Below are positions 1-8,743 of a stretch of DNA of 64,000 nt, one piece after another. The translations under genes were made by a program, and so were the position numbers. Source of the stretch: Rhizobium mayense (GTDB lineage: Bacteria > Pseudomonadota > Alphaproteobacteria > Rhizobiales > Rhizobiaceae); assembly GCF_030272705.1 (NCBI RefSeq), contig NZ_JARFYM010000009.1:62001-126000 (forward strand), written 5' to 3'. Each line of letters begins with the position of its first letter. The stretch's first letter is position 1. The notes beneath the pieces were generated by a model that was given only the letters and a program-made list of their open reading frames with translations, was not told where the DNA came from and did no database searches.

Positions 1-87
1 AATGAAGGCGGCGAGCACGACCACCCAGAAGATGATCTGGCGCTTGAGGCTCGCACCGCTGACTTGCTGCTCCATCGACTTCCCCAT
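1..87 (-). CDS. PerM/AI-2E-type permease, N-terminal fragment
   Basis: Only the first 29 codons lie in the window; the gene runs off the left edge. The start is taken at position 87 (MGKSMEQQ...), with a second in-frame ATG at 75. The visible part is a short polar head followed by a hydrophobic stretch (IIFWVVVLAAF), the beginning of a first membrane helix. In rhizobia the gene divergent from purM is normally an AI-2E/PerM family permease, so that identity rests on synteny plus this helix rather than on domain content. About 210 bases separate it from purM. Confidence 0.55.
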   Translation of the reverse strand, partial: MGKSMEQQVSGASLKRQIIFWVVVLAAFI

Positions 88-261
88 TATTGGCCGCTGT
101 CGGCCGCTCGCTTAGGACATAGGATGACGCCGCAATTATGGTCAAGCCTGCGGCCTGAAATCGGCTTTTGGGCGCTGTGAAGCGGGGAAAATCGAGGGTT
201 TGCCTGCGCTAGCGCCTTGCATAAAGGTTCCTGTCATGCAATGGCGACCCGATTAAAATTG

Positions 262-273
262 TTCCAATTGGAA
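262..273. promoter_or_regulatory. 12-bp perfect palindrome in purM leader
   Basis: TTCCAATTGGAA is a perfect 12-bp palindrome 23 bases upstream of the purM start codon. It may be a protein-binding site or chance; no rhizobial purine operator of this form is known to me. Confidence 0.3.
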
Positions 274-296
274 TGATGGCCATCGGAGACGGAAGC

Positions 297-1370
297 ATGA
301 GCCAGTCTGGAAAAAACGGTCTGACCTATAGCGACGCCGGCGTCGATATCGACGCCGGCAACCTGCTGGTCGAAAAGATCAAGCCGGCGGTTCGTTCGAC
401 CCGCCGCCCCGGCGCCGACGGCGAAATCGGCGGCTTCGGCGGCCTCTTCGACCTGAAGGCCGCGGGCTTCACCGATCCGGTGCTGGTCGCCGCCAATGAC
501 GGCGTCGGCACCAAGCTGAAGATCGCCATTGACGCGAATTATCACGACACCGTCGGCATCGATCTCGTCGCCATGTGCGTCAACGATCTCGTCGTTCAGG
601 GCGCCGAGCCGCTGTTCTTCCTCGACTATTTCGCGACCGGCAAGCTCGATCCCGACCAGGGTGCCGCGATCGTCGGCGGCATTGCAGCCGGTTGCCGCGA
701 GGCGGGTTGCGCGCTGATCGGCGGCGAGACGGCGGAAATGCCGGGCATGTATTCCGATGGCGATTACGATCTGGCCGGCTTTGCCGTGGGTGCGGCCGAA
801 AGGGGTCAGCTTCTCCCCTCCGGCGATATCGCGGAGGGCGACATCATTCTCGGCCTCGCCGCCTCTGGCGTTCACTCCAACGGTTTTTCGCTGGTGCGCA
901 AGATCGTCGGCATCTCCGGCCTTGGCTGGGACGCGCCCGCTCCCTTCGCCAACGGCAAGGCGCTCGGCGAAGCGCTGCTAACGCCGACACGCATCTACGT
1001 GAAGCCGCTTCTGAAGGCCATCCGCGAGACCCGTGCCATCAAGGCGCTCGCCCATATCACCGGCGGCGGCTTCCCGGAGAATATTCCGCGGGTGCTGCCG
1101 AAGCGTCTCGCCGCCGAAATCGATCTCGCCGCGGTCAAGGTGCCGCCGGTCTTCTCCTGGCTCGCCAAGACAGGCGGTGTCGAGGCCAAGGAAATGCTGC
1201 GCACCTTCAATTGCGGCATCGGTATGATCGCCGTCGTCGCAGCCGAGAATGTCGAAGCCGTCAAGGCGGTGCTTGAAGCCGAGGGCGAAACCATCGTCAC
1301 ACTGGGCCGCATGATCGCCCGTGACGAAGGCACGGCCGGCACCGTTTACAAGGGCACGCTGGCGATATGA
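297..1370 (+). CDS. purM: phosphoribosylformylglycinamidine cyclo-ligase (AIR synthetase)
   Basis: PurM closes the imidazole ring of formylglycinamidine ribotide with ATP to give aminoimidazole ribotide, the fifth step of purine synthesis, in the cytosol. The protein is 357 residues, the usual length. It carries the family's glycine-rich [14 protein letters not shown] segment near residue 70 and [11 protein letters not shown] near residue 140. The reading frame opens further upstream at 273, but the ATG at 297 ([15 protein letters not shown]) is preceded by a GACGGAAG ribosome-binding sequence and matches the usual start of rhizobial PurM. The stop overlaps the purN start by 4 bases, so the two are translationally coupled. 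The identification is very secure. Confidence 0.97.
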   Translation: MSQSGKNGLTYSDAGVDIDAGNLLVEKIKPAVRSTRRPGADGEIGGFGGLFDLKAAGFTDPVLVAANDGVGTKLKIAIDANYHDTVGIDLVAMCVNDLVVQGAEPLFFLDYFATGKLDPDQGAAIVGGIAAGCREAGCALIGGETAEMPGMYSDGDYDLAGFAVGAAERGQLLPSGDIAEGDIILGLAASGVHSNGFSLVRKIVGISGLGWDAPAPFANGKALGEALLTPTRIYVKPLLKAIRETRAIKALAHITGGGFPENIPRVLPKRLAAEIDLAAVKVPPVFSWLAKTGGVEAKEMLRTFNCGIGMIAVVAAENVEAVKAVLEAEGETIVTLGRMIARDEGTAGTVYKGTLAI

Positions 1371-2038
1371 GTTCGACCCGCAAACGCGCCGTCGTCTTCA
1401 TCTCAGGCAGCGGCTCCAACATGATGGCGCTGGTCAAGGCGGCGACGGCTTCGGATTATCCAGCCGAAATTGTCGGTGTGATCTCTGACAAGGCCGATGC
1501 CGGCGGTTTGGCGAAAGCCGCCGCCGAGGGCATCGCCACCTTCGCCTTCGTCCGCAAGGATTATGCCAGCAAGGACGCGCACGAGGAGGCGATCCTCACG
1601 CAGTTGGATGCGCTGTCGCCTGATATCATCTGCCTTGCCGGCTATATGCGCCTGCTCTCCGGCCGCTTCATCCAGCGCTACGAAGGCCGCATCATCAATA
1701 TTCACCCGTCGTTGCTGCCGCTTTTTCGCGGCCTGCATACGCATCAGCGCGCCATCGACGCGGGCCAGCGGATCGCCGGCTGCACCGTGCATTTCGTCAC
1801 CGAGGGCATGGACGAAGGACCGGCGATCGGCCAAGCGGCCGTGCCGGTGCTGACGGACGATACGGCGGAAACGCTCGCCGCCCGCGTTCTCACGATCGAG
1901 CATCAGCTTTATCCGCAATCGCTTCGATTGCTGGCACAAGGCAAGGTACGCATGGAAGGCGGCAAAGCCGTAAGCCTCGCCAGCGCGCCTGCCGCGCATG
2001 GACGGCAGATTGTGTCACTGCTTGGTGATGCGGGTTAA
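1367..2038 (+). CDS. purN: phosphoribosylglycinamide formyltransferase
   Basis: PurN transfers the formyl group of 10-formyltetrahydrofolate to glycinamide ribotide (third step of purine synthesis). It has 223 residues, slightly longer than the Escherichia coli enzyme because of a C-terminal tail. The catalytic Asn111 and His113 lie in [10 protein letters not shown], and the third catalytic residue, Asp, is in the [13 protein letters not shown] segment. The N-terminal SGSGSNM loop binds the ribotide phosphate. ATG overlaps the purM stop as ATGA. The gene ends 61 bases before a convergent gene, and only a weak hairpin lies between them. Confidence 0.97.
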   Translation: MSSTRKRAVVFISGSGSNMMALVKAATASDYPAEIVGVISDKADAGGLAKAAAEGIATFAFVRKDYASKDAHEEAILTQLDALSPDIICLAGYMRLLSGRFIQRYEGRIINIHPSLLPLFRGLHTHQRAIDAGQRIAGCTVHFVTEGMDEGPAIGQAAVPVLTDDTAETLAARVLTIEHQLYPQSLRLLAQGKVRMEGGKAVSLASAPAAHGRQIVSLLGDAG

Positions 2039-2099
2039 GTAGGGAATTGCGGCGCTCGACGGAGCTGGGCGCCTTAATTCACCTGCTTCGATTCTTTCC

Positions 2100-3269
2100 T
2101 CAAGCCGCCATTGCCATCAGCGGATGCAGCGTGCCGTCGCTATAGACGATGCGACCGTTGCGGAAGGTGGCGCGGATGCGATGAACCGCGCCATGCTCGA
2201 CGGCCACCAGATCGGCCCTCTGTCCAACTGCTATCTCGCCACGGTCCGTGAGGCCAGCAGCGCGCGCGGCACCGGACGTCGCCATGGCCACGGCGGCGGG
2301 CAGGCCACCGCTGGCGACATCAGCAATCTTAAAAATCGCCGGCACGAAGGCAGCCGGATGGTAGTCGGCGGCGATGATGCCGAGCAAGCCGGCGCTGGCG
2401 GCATGGAGCGCACTCAGATTTCCGGACATGGATTGGCCACGCAAAGCGTTCGGCGCACCCATCAGCGTCCAAAGACCGCGGCGGCGCGCCTCTTCTGCGG
2501 CCGGCAGCGTCACCGGAAACTCGCTGATCGTGACACCGAGGTCGAACATTTCGGCCACCTTTTCGGCGCTGTCATCGTCATGCGAGGCAAGCGACAGCTT
2601 GTGCTTCAAGGACAGGCCGATGATATCGCGCAGTTTCAGCTCGATATCGGGATCCTGCCGCAGGGCGATGCGCCGGGCCAGCACTTCCTCGGCAGCTTCG
2701 CGGGTCATGCCGCGGCGCTCCGACATGCTGAGAAGGTAGGCTTCGATATTGTTGTATTGCCCCTGCCCCGGCGTATGGTCCGTCAACGATACCATGTCGA
2801 CGAAGCCATCCTCCAGCAGACGCTCCAGCGTCGCCGCAGCGCCGACATTGGTGATCTCATAACGGGCATGAACGCGGTGGTCGATCAGCAGATGGTCGCG
2901 CAGGCTGTTGATGCCCTTGATGACAGCCGAGGTGGTCTCCAGCGAGCGGACATGGCCGTAGACGCTTTCGGTGGCGAAGGAGACGGCGGCATAGGCGGTG
3001 GTGACACCGGCGGCGGCAAGTTTCTTGTCGAGTTCATGGATGCCGAAATCGATGGGCATGGTCGCATTCGGCCGCGGCGCGATTTCACGCTCGATCATAT
3101 CGCCGTGCAGATCGACGAAGCCCGGCATCAGCAGCCGTCCACCGCCATCGAACGTCGCACCCTCCACAAGCTCGGGTCGGATCTCCGCGATCACACCATC
3201 TTCTATGCGAACAGATCCCTGATCGACGACCTCATCGGGAAGAACGAGCGAAAAATTGCTGAGCCACAT
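2100..3269 (-). CDS. phnM: PhnM-type amidohydrolase (ribose 1-methylphosphonate 5-triphosphate diphosphatase)
   Basis: This 389-residue member of the amidohydrolase superfamily resembles PhnM, which removes pyrophosphate from alpha-D-ribose 1-methylphosphonate 5-triphosphate in the carbon-phosphorus lyase pathway. The metal-binding HxD motif is in GFVDLHGDMIER near residue 55. The SLTDHTPGQGQY segment near residue 165 and SLASHDDDS near residue 240 are typical of PhnM. The C-terminus has the closing beta-sheet NGRIVYSDG found in amidohydrolases. No other phn gene is near. It is therefore an orphan copy, and its substrate here is inferred rather than shown by context. It could act on another phosphate ester or N-acyl substrate. 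Confidence 0.75.
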   Translation of the reverse strand: MWLSNFSLVLPDEVVDQGSVRIEDGVIAEIRPELVEGATFDGGGRLLMPGFVDLHGDMIEREIAPRPNATMPIDFGIHELDKKLAAAGVTTAYAAVSFATESVYGHVRSLETTSAVIKGINSLRDHLLIDHRVHARYEITNVGAAATLERLLEDGFVDMVSLTDHTPGQGQYNNIEAYLLSMSERRGMTREAAEEVLARRIALRQDPDIELKLRDIIGLSLKHKLSLASHDDDSAEKVAEMFDLGVTISEFPVTLPAAEEARRRGLWTLMGAPNALRGQSMSGNLSALHAASAGLLGIIAADYHPAAFVPAIFKIADVASGGLPAAVAMATSGAARAAGLTDRGEIAVGQRADLVAVEHGAVHRIRATFRNGRIVYSDGTLHPLMAMAA

Positions 3270-3430
3270 CGGCTTTCTCCTGAAATAGCATCAATCGTAT
3301 TGAAAGTATGGTGATGGTCCGGACCTATCCGGCGAGCGCCCCTCGTTAGTCGCGATTCGTGACATCATGATGAAAGCTGCAAGATTGATTTTGGCGGCAG
3401 CTAAACACTGCCGAACCGTCTCATTTCAGG

Positions 3431-4024
3431 CTATTTCAGGCCTGCCCTGTTCAACATCGCCCATTGCAGCAGCATGATCGTCTTGGCGTCATAGATCTCG
3501 CCTGCCTCGATCATCGCCATAGCGTCGACGAGTTTCACTTCGAGCACTTCGATATCCTCGTGCTCGTCAGCGAGCCCGCCGCCATTGCCGATGCGATCCG
3601 TGGTGTCGACAACGGCAGCGAAGAAATGAATGATCTCGGTGACCGCGCCCGCCGAGGTGAATGCCTTGAAAAGAAAATGGACATCGCGGACGCGGAAGCC
3701 GGTTTCCTCCATTGCCTCGCGGCGGATCGCTTCTTCCGGATGATCACCATCCAGCAGGCCGGCGGGCACCTCGATCATCCAGGCCGGAAAGCCGGTGAGA
3801 TGGGCCGGCAGACGGAATTGCCGCACGAGGATGACTGTTTCCCGCTTGGGATCGTAAAGCAGGATGCAGGCGGCCGGTGTGCGGTGATAGATTTCCCGCT
3901 TCACCCGATGCGTCTCGCCCGTTGAATCCGTGTAGTCTATGTCGAAGCTGCTCAGCCGCGTCCATTGGTCCGAAAGCGTCTTCTCGTTAACGATCTCGAC
4001 CTTCGCCTTGTCAAACTTGCTCAT
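3431..4024 (-). CDS. NUDIX hydrolase, GDP-mannose/ADP-ribose pyrophosphatase type
   Basis: This 197-residue enzyme is likely to hydrolyse a nucleoside diphosphate linked to a sugar. The NUDIX box is complete, from GLLDGDHPEEAIRREAMEETGF's opening glycine to the REAMEETGF core near residues 95-115. The preceding RQFRLPAHL and PAWMIEVPAG segments are typical of the NudK/NudF (GDP-mannose or ADP-ribose) subgroup. Its ATG overlaps the stop codon of the upstream molybdopterin oxidoreductase by 4 bases, indicating a two-gene operon. Why the two are coupled is not evident from the sequence. Confidence 0.85.
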   Translation of the reverse strand: MSKFDKAKVEIVNEKTLSDQWTRLSSFDIDYTDSTGETHRVKREIYHRTPAACILLYDPKRETVILVRQFRLPAHLTGFPAWMIEVPAGLLDGDHPEEAIRREAMEETGFRVRDVHFLFKAFTSAGAVTEIIHFFAAVVDTTDRIGNGGGLADEHEDIEVLEVKLVDAMAMIEAGEIYDAKTIMLLQWAMLNRAGLK

Positions 4025-6162
4025 GCTTTATCCTTGCGGAGCCATACCCTGTTGTCGTGAACAGCAGCGCCGCCATAAGGCGCGACCGGGTCGGCGCCGG
4101 TCAGGACATTGATGCCTTCGCCATCGACATGCGCTTTGTTCGGCCACAGACCTTCGGCGATCAGCACGCCCGGCTTCACTTCGGTCGTGATGCGCGCATG
4201 GATGCGGATATCGCCCCTGAGATTGCCAAGCTGAACGAGGTCGCCATGAGCGATGTCCAATGCTGCAGCGTCCGCCGGATTGATCATCACTTCCGGGCGA
4301 CCTTCCTTCTGACGCGAGGTCTTCGTTTCCGCGAAACTCGAATTCAGGAAATTGCGCGACGGCGATGTGGCAAGCCGGAACGGATGATCGAGATCGGCAA
4401 CTTCGATCACGTCGACCTGATCCGGAAATTCCGGCAGCTCAGCATGAGGTCCGAGCAGGCCGACAGCTTCCGGCGGCCGGTTCGGAGCCGGCTGGTTGGT
4501 CCAATCCGGACGGAAGCGGAACTTGCCGTCGGGATGGGCAAAACCGTTGAGGAAATGCGCATCCTCGAAAGCCGGCTGGCGACTAAACCATTTATGCTCG
4601 AGGAAATAATCGTAATCCGGCAGGCCGCTTCGCTCCAAAACGCGATCGATCATCTCGCGCGCCGAAAATGCGAAGCCGGGACGATCGCCGACGCCGAGAC
4701 GCTTCGCCAGCTCCTCGATGACGAAGAGATTGCTGCGCACCGTCGCTGGCGGCTCGACCAGCTTTGGGCCGAGCAGGATATGGTTCTGACCGCCGGCGCG
4801 ATAGATATCGTCGTGCTCGACGAACATGGTGGCGGGGATGACGATATCGGCCATCTCGGCGGTATCGGTCATGAATTGTTCGTGCACGGCGACGAAGAGA
4901 TCGCTGCGGGCAAATCCGCGCTTCACGAGCCGCTGTTCCGGCGCGATGTTCACCGGATTGGTGTTCTGGATCAGCATGGCCGTTACCGGGCCGCGATGAC
5001 GCAAGGCGACGGCATCGCCGGTCAGCGCACGGCCGATCTGCGACTGGTCGATCATGCGGACATCCGGGTCCTTCATCGACCGGCCGGTCAGCTCGCTTGC
5101 ATCCATGCGGAAGATATCGCTGTTGGAATGGAAAGCGCCGCCGCCCTCATATTGCCAGGAGCCGAGCACGGTGGCGACCGAAGCGGCCGCGTGCATGGCG
5201 ACGGCACCGTTGCGCTGGCGGGTGAAGCCATAGCCGAGGCGGAAATAGGTTTTCTTCGTCGTGCCGGCGAGCTTGGCGAAGGCTTCGATTTCATCCACAG
5301 ACAGGCCGGTGATCGCAGCCGCCCATTCCGGCGTTTTCGTCTTCAAATGTTGTTCAAGGCCGGCCGGGTCGTCGGCATATTTCGCCATATAGGCGCGATC
5401 GGCATAGCCGTCGCGGAAGGCGATGTGCATGACGGCGCAGGCAAGGGCTGCATCCGTTCCGGGCCTGACGATCAGCGCCAGGTCGGCTTGCTTCATCGTC
5501 GGATTGTCGTAGATGTCGATGACGACGATCTTGGCGCCGCGCTCCTTACGCGACTTTACCGCATGGGTCATCACGTTGACCTGGGTGGCAACCGCATTGG
5601 TGCCCCAGATGACCACGCAATCGGTGCGGCCCATCTCGTGCGGATCGGGGCCGCGCAGCACACCCGTCGCCATGGTGAAACCGGTCCAGGCGGGATTGGT
5701 GCAGATCGAGGAAAAGAAGCCAGAGTAGCGCTTCGCATGGCGCAGCCGCTCGATGGAATCGCGCTGTACCCAGCCCATGGTGCCGGCGTAAAAATAGGGC
5801 CAGATCGCTTCGCTGCCGTCTCTTGCCTCGGCCTTGACGAAGGCATTGGCGATCTCGTCCAGCGCATCGTCCCAGGAGATCTGCCGCCAGTGCCCCTCGC
5901 CCTTGGTACCGGCGCGGCGCAGCGGCTGCATCAGCCGATCCGGATGATAAAGCCGCTCGGCATAGCGAGCGACCTTGGCGCAGATAACGCCGGACGTGTA
6001 GGAATGATCGTTGGCACCGCGCACGCGGCCGATCTTCCCATCCTCTGTCAGATCGATCTCCAACGCGCAGGTAGAAGGACAGTCGTGCGGACAGGCCGTG
6101 TGGCCGATGCGGGATTTGGCGTGAATAGGGGTCGCAATGTTCATGGCGTTTGTATATTTCAT
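4021..6162 (-). CDS. molybdopterin oxidoreductase with N-terminal 4Fe-4S domain
   Basis: This is a large (713-residue) bis-MGD molybdoenzyme of the DMSO reductase superfamily. The N-terminal 4Fe-4S domain shows ACPHDCPSTCALE with a fourth cysteine in SGVICAKVARY. After it come the molybdopterin-binding core with VVIWGTNAVATQ, and the C-terminal MopB-binding domain (RLATSPSRNFLNSSF, then MINPADAAALDIAHGD). No Tat signal is visible, so it is probably cytoplasmic. The start is uncertain: ATG at 6162 has a GGACAAGG-like sequence just upstream and ATG at 6144 is an alternative. No small subunit or cofactor chaperone is adjacent. The substrate is unknown; family relatives are annotated loosely as formate dehydrogenase or biotin sulfoxide reductase-like. 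It is coupled to the downstream NUDIX gene. Confidence 0.85.
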   Translation of the reverse strand: MKYTNAMNIATPIHAKSRIGHTACPHDCPSTCALEIDLTEDGKIGRVRGANDHSYTSGVICAKVARYAERLYHPDRLMQPLRRAGTKGEGHWRQISWDDALDEIANAFVKAEARDGSEAIWPYFYAGTMGWVQRDSIERLRHAKRYSGFFSSICTNPAWTGFTMATGVLRGPDPHEMGRTDCVVIWGTNAVATQVNVMTHAVKSRKERGAKIVVIDIYDNPTMKQADLALIVRPGTDAALACAVMHIAFRDGYADRAYMAKYADDPAGLEQHLKTKTPEWAAAITGLSVDEIEAFAKLAGTTKKTYFRLGYGFTRQRNGAVAMHAAASVATVLGSWQYEGGGAFHSNSDIFRMDASELTGRSMKDPDVRMIDQSQIGRALTGDAVALRHRGPVTAMLIQNTNPVNIAPEQRLVKRGFARSDLFVAVHEQFMTDTAEMADIVIPATMFVEHDDIYRAGGQNHILLGPKLVEPPATVRSNLFVIEELAKRLGVGDRPGFAFSAREMIDRVLERSGLPDYDYFLEHKWFSRQPAFEDAHFLNGFAHPDGKFRFRPDWTNQPAPNRPPEAVGLLGPHAELPEFPDQVDVIEVADLDHPFRLATSPSRNFLNSSFAETKTSRQKEGRPEVMINPADAAALDIAHGDLVQLGNLRGDIRIHARITTEVKPGVLIAEGLWPNKAHVDGEGINVLTGADPVAPYGGAAVHDNRVWLRKDKA

Positions 6163-6225
6163 GCCTTGTCCGGCCAAAAGGCATAATCTGGCCCATCGCA
6201 ACAATTCATGCGGACTTCACCGACA

Positions 6226-7077
6226 ATGAACTATCGGCATATCTATCACGCGGGCAATTTCGCCGATGTGCTGAAGCACGCGGTGCTTGCCCGCCTCGTC
6301 CGCTACATGCAGAACAAGGACAAGGCCTTCCGCGTCCTCGACACCCATGCCGGCATCGGCCTCTACGATCTCTCTTCGGAAGAGGCACAGAAGACGGGCG
6401 AATGGCGAGACGGGATCGGCCGGCTCTTGGAAGCCGAGCTCGTGCCGCAGGTTGCCGGCCTGCTGGAGCCCTTTCTGACCGCTGTCCGCGAGCTCAATCC
6501 CGAAGGCGGGCTGCGGTTCTACCCCGGCTCGCCAAAGCTCGCCCGCATGCTGTTTCGCCCACAGGACCGGCTATCGGCGATGGAGCTGCATGCGGAAGAT
6601 TTCCAGCGGCTGCATCGGCTGTTCGAGGGCGATCACCATGCGCGCATCACCGAACTCGACGGCTGGCTGGCGCTCGGCGCGCATCTGCCGCCGAAGGAAA
6701 AACGCGGCATCGTGCTCGTCGATCCGCCTTTCGAGGAAGACGGCGAATATGAGCGGCTGGTGGACGGCCTTGCAAAAGCCTGGCGCCGCTTTCCCGGCGG
6801 CACCTATTGCCTATGGTATCCGCTCAAGAAGGAGGCACCCATCAAGGCTTTTCACGAGGCATTGCAGGCATTGGAAATCCCCAAAATGCTTTGCGCCGAA
6901 CTGGCGGTCAAAAGCGATCGTGGTTTCACCGGCCTGACCGGCTCAGGACTCATCATCGTCAACCCACCGTTTACGCTGAAGGACGAACTGCATGCCTTGC
7001 TGCCGGCCCTGAAGGAAATGCTGGCGCAGGATCGTTTCGCCTCGCAACGCGCCTTCTGGCTGCGCGGCGAACATTGA
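6226..7077 (+). CDS. rlmJ: 23S rRNA (adenine(2030)-N6)-methyltransferase
   Basis: RlmJ methylates A2030 of 23S rRNA using S-adenosylmethionine. The 283-residue length is like the Escherichia coli enzyme. The N-terminal NYRHIYHAGNFADVLKH signature is diagnostic, the SAM-binding loop is LDTHAGIGLYDL, and the catalytic motif is DPPFE (VDPPFEEDGEYERL) near residue 170. The ATG at 6226 is chosen over an upstream in-frame codon at 6208 because the protein family begins MNYRH. It is divergent from the molybdopterin oxidoreductase with about 60 bases between the starts. Confidence 0.95.
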   Translation: MNYRHIYHAGNFADVLKHAVLARLVRYMQNKDKAFRVLDTHAGIGLYDLSSEEAQKTGEWRDGIGRLLEAELVPQVAGLLEPFLTAVRELNPEGGLRFYPGSPKLARMLFRPQDRLSAMELHAEDFQRLHRLFEGDHHARITELDGWLALGAHLPPKEKRGIVLVDPPFEEDGEYERLVDGLAKAWRRFPGGTYCLWYPLKKEAPIKAFHEALQALEIPKMLCAELAVKSDRGFTGLTGSGLIIVNPPFTLKDELHALLPALKEMLAQDRFASQRAFWLRGEH

Positions 7078-7108
7078 TATTTCTTTCGCACATCGCACAG
7101 GTGATCTC

Positions 7109-7705
7109 ATGAAACTTCTCTGCGCACCCGCTTCCCCCTTTTCCAGCAAGGTACGGATGGCAGCGCGCCATCTCGGCATCGAGCTCAACGAAATCCGTGT
7201 CGATACCAATGCCGGCCCAGCCGTGCTGATCGACAATAATCCGCTCGGCAAGATCCCGACATTGCTGACCGACGACGGTGAAGCGATCTTCGACAGCCGC
7301 GCCATCATGCACCATTTCAACCGCCTGAAGGGCAAGAAGCTTTATCCCGCCAAGGACAGCAAGCGCACTGAGGCCGAGGTGCTGGAAGCGCTATGCGATG
7401 GCACCAACGAGTGCCTCCTGTCGATCGTCTACGAACGACGTTTCCGCGAACAGGAGAAGCAACATCAGCCTTGGATCGACCGGCAATGGACGAAAGTGAG
7501 CCGCACGCTCACCCATCTCAACGCCGAACCGCCGAAGATCGGCAAGAAACTGCATGGCGGGCATTTCGCTTTGGCCTCCATGCTGGGCTATCTGCAACTG
7601 CGATTTGAGGGACAGTGGGAAGCGGACCACGCTGACCTGATCGATTGGGCACGCAAGTTCGAAAAGCATTTTCCGGACTATCAGGCGATGAAGCCGCAGG
7701 GCTGA
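7109..7705 (+). CDS. glutathione S-transferase family protein
   Basis: The 198-residue protein has an N-terminal thioredoxin-fold domain (LCAPASPFSSKVRMAARHLG) with the cis-proline motif GKIPTLL near residue 50. The glutathione-contact segment IFDSRAIMHHF follows at about residues 60-70, and then an all-helical C-terminal domain. A serine in the SPFSSKV loop is the likely thiol-activating residue. The substrate cannot be told from sequence. It starts 31 bases after rlmJ and may be cotranscribed with it. Its stop lies only 12 bases from the stop of the convergent LysR gene. Confidence 0.9.
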   Translation: MKLLCAPASPFSSKVRMAARHLGIELNEIRVDTNAGPAVLIDNNPLGKIPTLLTDDGEAIFDSRAIMHHFNRLKGKKLYPAKDSKRTEAEVLEALCDGTNECLLSIVYERRFREQEKQHQPWIDRQWTKVSRTLTHLNAEPPKIGKKLHGGHFALASMLGYLQLRFEGQWEADHADLIDWARKFEKHFPDYQAMKPQG

Positions 7706-7717
7706 CACTGTCCCGGC

Positions 7718-8620
7718 TCAGCTTTGGCGGACACCGTCGGTCTTTACGAAATCGACAAAGGCGCGCAAGGCCGTCGGCAATTGCCGGCGGCTCGGATAAT
7801 AGAGGAAGAAGCCGGGATAATACGGGCACCAGTCCTCCAGGACGCGGATCAGCCGGCCATCCTGCAAAGCCGGCAGCGCGAGATCCTCGAACATGAAAGC
7901 AAGACCGGAGCCGTTGACGGCAGCGTCGAACATCATATCGAGATCGCCGAGCGTCAGCGGCCCCTGTACCTCGATCTCCAACTCGATACCCCCGCGTTCG
8001 AACTCCCAGCGATAATAGGTGCCGCTCGGGAAACGGTAGCGGATGCAGGGGTGATCTTTCAGATCATGCGGCGTCACCGGTTTGGGAAAACGTTCAAAAT
8101 GGTCGGGCGACCCAACGATCGCTGTCCGTTGACGAGGGCCGATGGCGATGGCGATCATATCGGCGGCGATGCTTTCTCCGAACCTTATGCCGGCATCAAA
8201 ACCGCCGGAGACGGTGTCCACCAGCCCATCGTCGACCACAATCTCCATTTCAACGGCCGGATAAGCCCTCAGGAATCGTGACACGATCGGCAGCAACACC
8301 ATCTTGGTGGCGGGGCGCGGGGTGTTGATGCGCAGCTTGCCGTAGGGCTGGCCGCGGAATTTATCGAGATCGTCGAGCGCATCGTCGATATCGAGGAAAG
8401 CCGGGCGGATGCGCTCGAACAGGCGCTCGCCGGCCTCCGTCAACCCCACTCCACGGGTGGTGCGATTGACCAACCGCACGTCCAGCCGCTCCTCGATCGC
8501 CCGCAGCGAATGACTGAGCGCGGAAGCCGTCACGCCGAGCTCTACCGCGGCCTTGCGAAAGCTGCGGTGTTGGGCGATGGCCAGGAAGATTGCCAGATCG
8601 GTCGAACGAATGCGTCGCAT
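7718..8620 (-). CDS. LysR family transcriptional regulator
   Basis: The 300-residue protein has the N-terminal winged helix-turn-helix of LysR regulators (FLAIAQHRSFRKAAVELGVTAS, residues about 11-35) with the SLRAIEERLDVRLVNRTTRG recognition and wing region. A periplasmic-binding-protein-like effector domain follows. The C-terminal half resembles regulators that act on neighbouring oxidoreductase genes. It is divergent from an SDR gene with 123 bases between the starts, and a perfect inverted repeat lies just upstream of its own start, so it probably controls that SDR and itself. The inducer is unknown. Confidence 0.92.
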   Translation of the reverse strand: MRRIRSTDLAIFLAIAQHRSFRKAAVELGVTASALSHSLRAIEERLDVRLVNRTTRGVGLTEAGERLFERIRPAFLDIDDALDDLDKFRGQPYGKLRINTPRPATKMVLLPIVSRFLRAYPAVEMEIVVDDGLVDTVSGGFDAGIRFGESIAADMIAIAIGPRQRTAIVGSPDHFERFPKPVTPHDLKDHPCIRYRFPSGTYYRWEFERGGIELEIEVQGPLTLGDLDMMFDAAVNGSGLAFMFEDLALPALQDGRLIRVLEDWCPYYPGFFLYYPSRRQLPTALRAFVDFVKTDGVRQS

Positions 8621-8623
8621 TGA

Positions 8624-8636
8624 TGAGATTTTCTCA
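8624..8636. promoter_or_regulatory. candidate LysR operator
   Basis: TGAGATTTTCTCA is a perfect inverted repeat (5-bp arms, 3-bp centre) immediately upstream of the LysR start in the divergent LysR/SDR region. It fits the usual T-N11-A shape of LysR boxes. Confidence 0.5.
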
Positions 8637-8743
8637 GTACTCCATGGAGAAGAAAGTAGATTATCTCAACGACGCCATCAAGCTACCTTTCTCCTGCAAG
8701 CGAATTCCATCCGAGGAATTGCAAATCCACGAAGGAGAAAGTC

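Noticed and set aside
2124..3314. A 396-codon open frame antisense to the PhnM-type gene
   Set aside because: It has antisense composition and no domain, whereas the opposite strand encodes a clear amidohydrolase.
4057..6186. A 709-codon open frame antisense to the molybdopterin oxidoreductase
   Set aside because: It mirrors the real gene almost end to end. It is rich in Arg/Asp/Gly/His as expected of a GC-driven antisense frame, has no recognisable motif and no ribosome-binding site.
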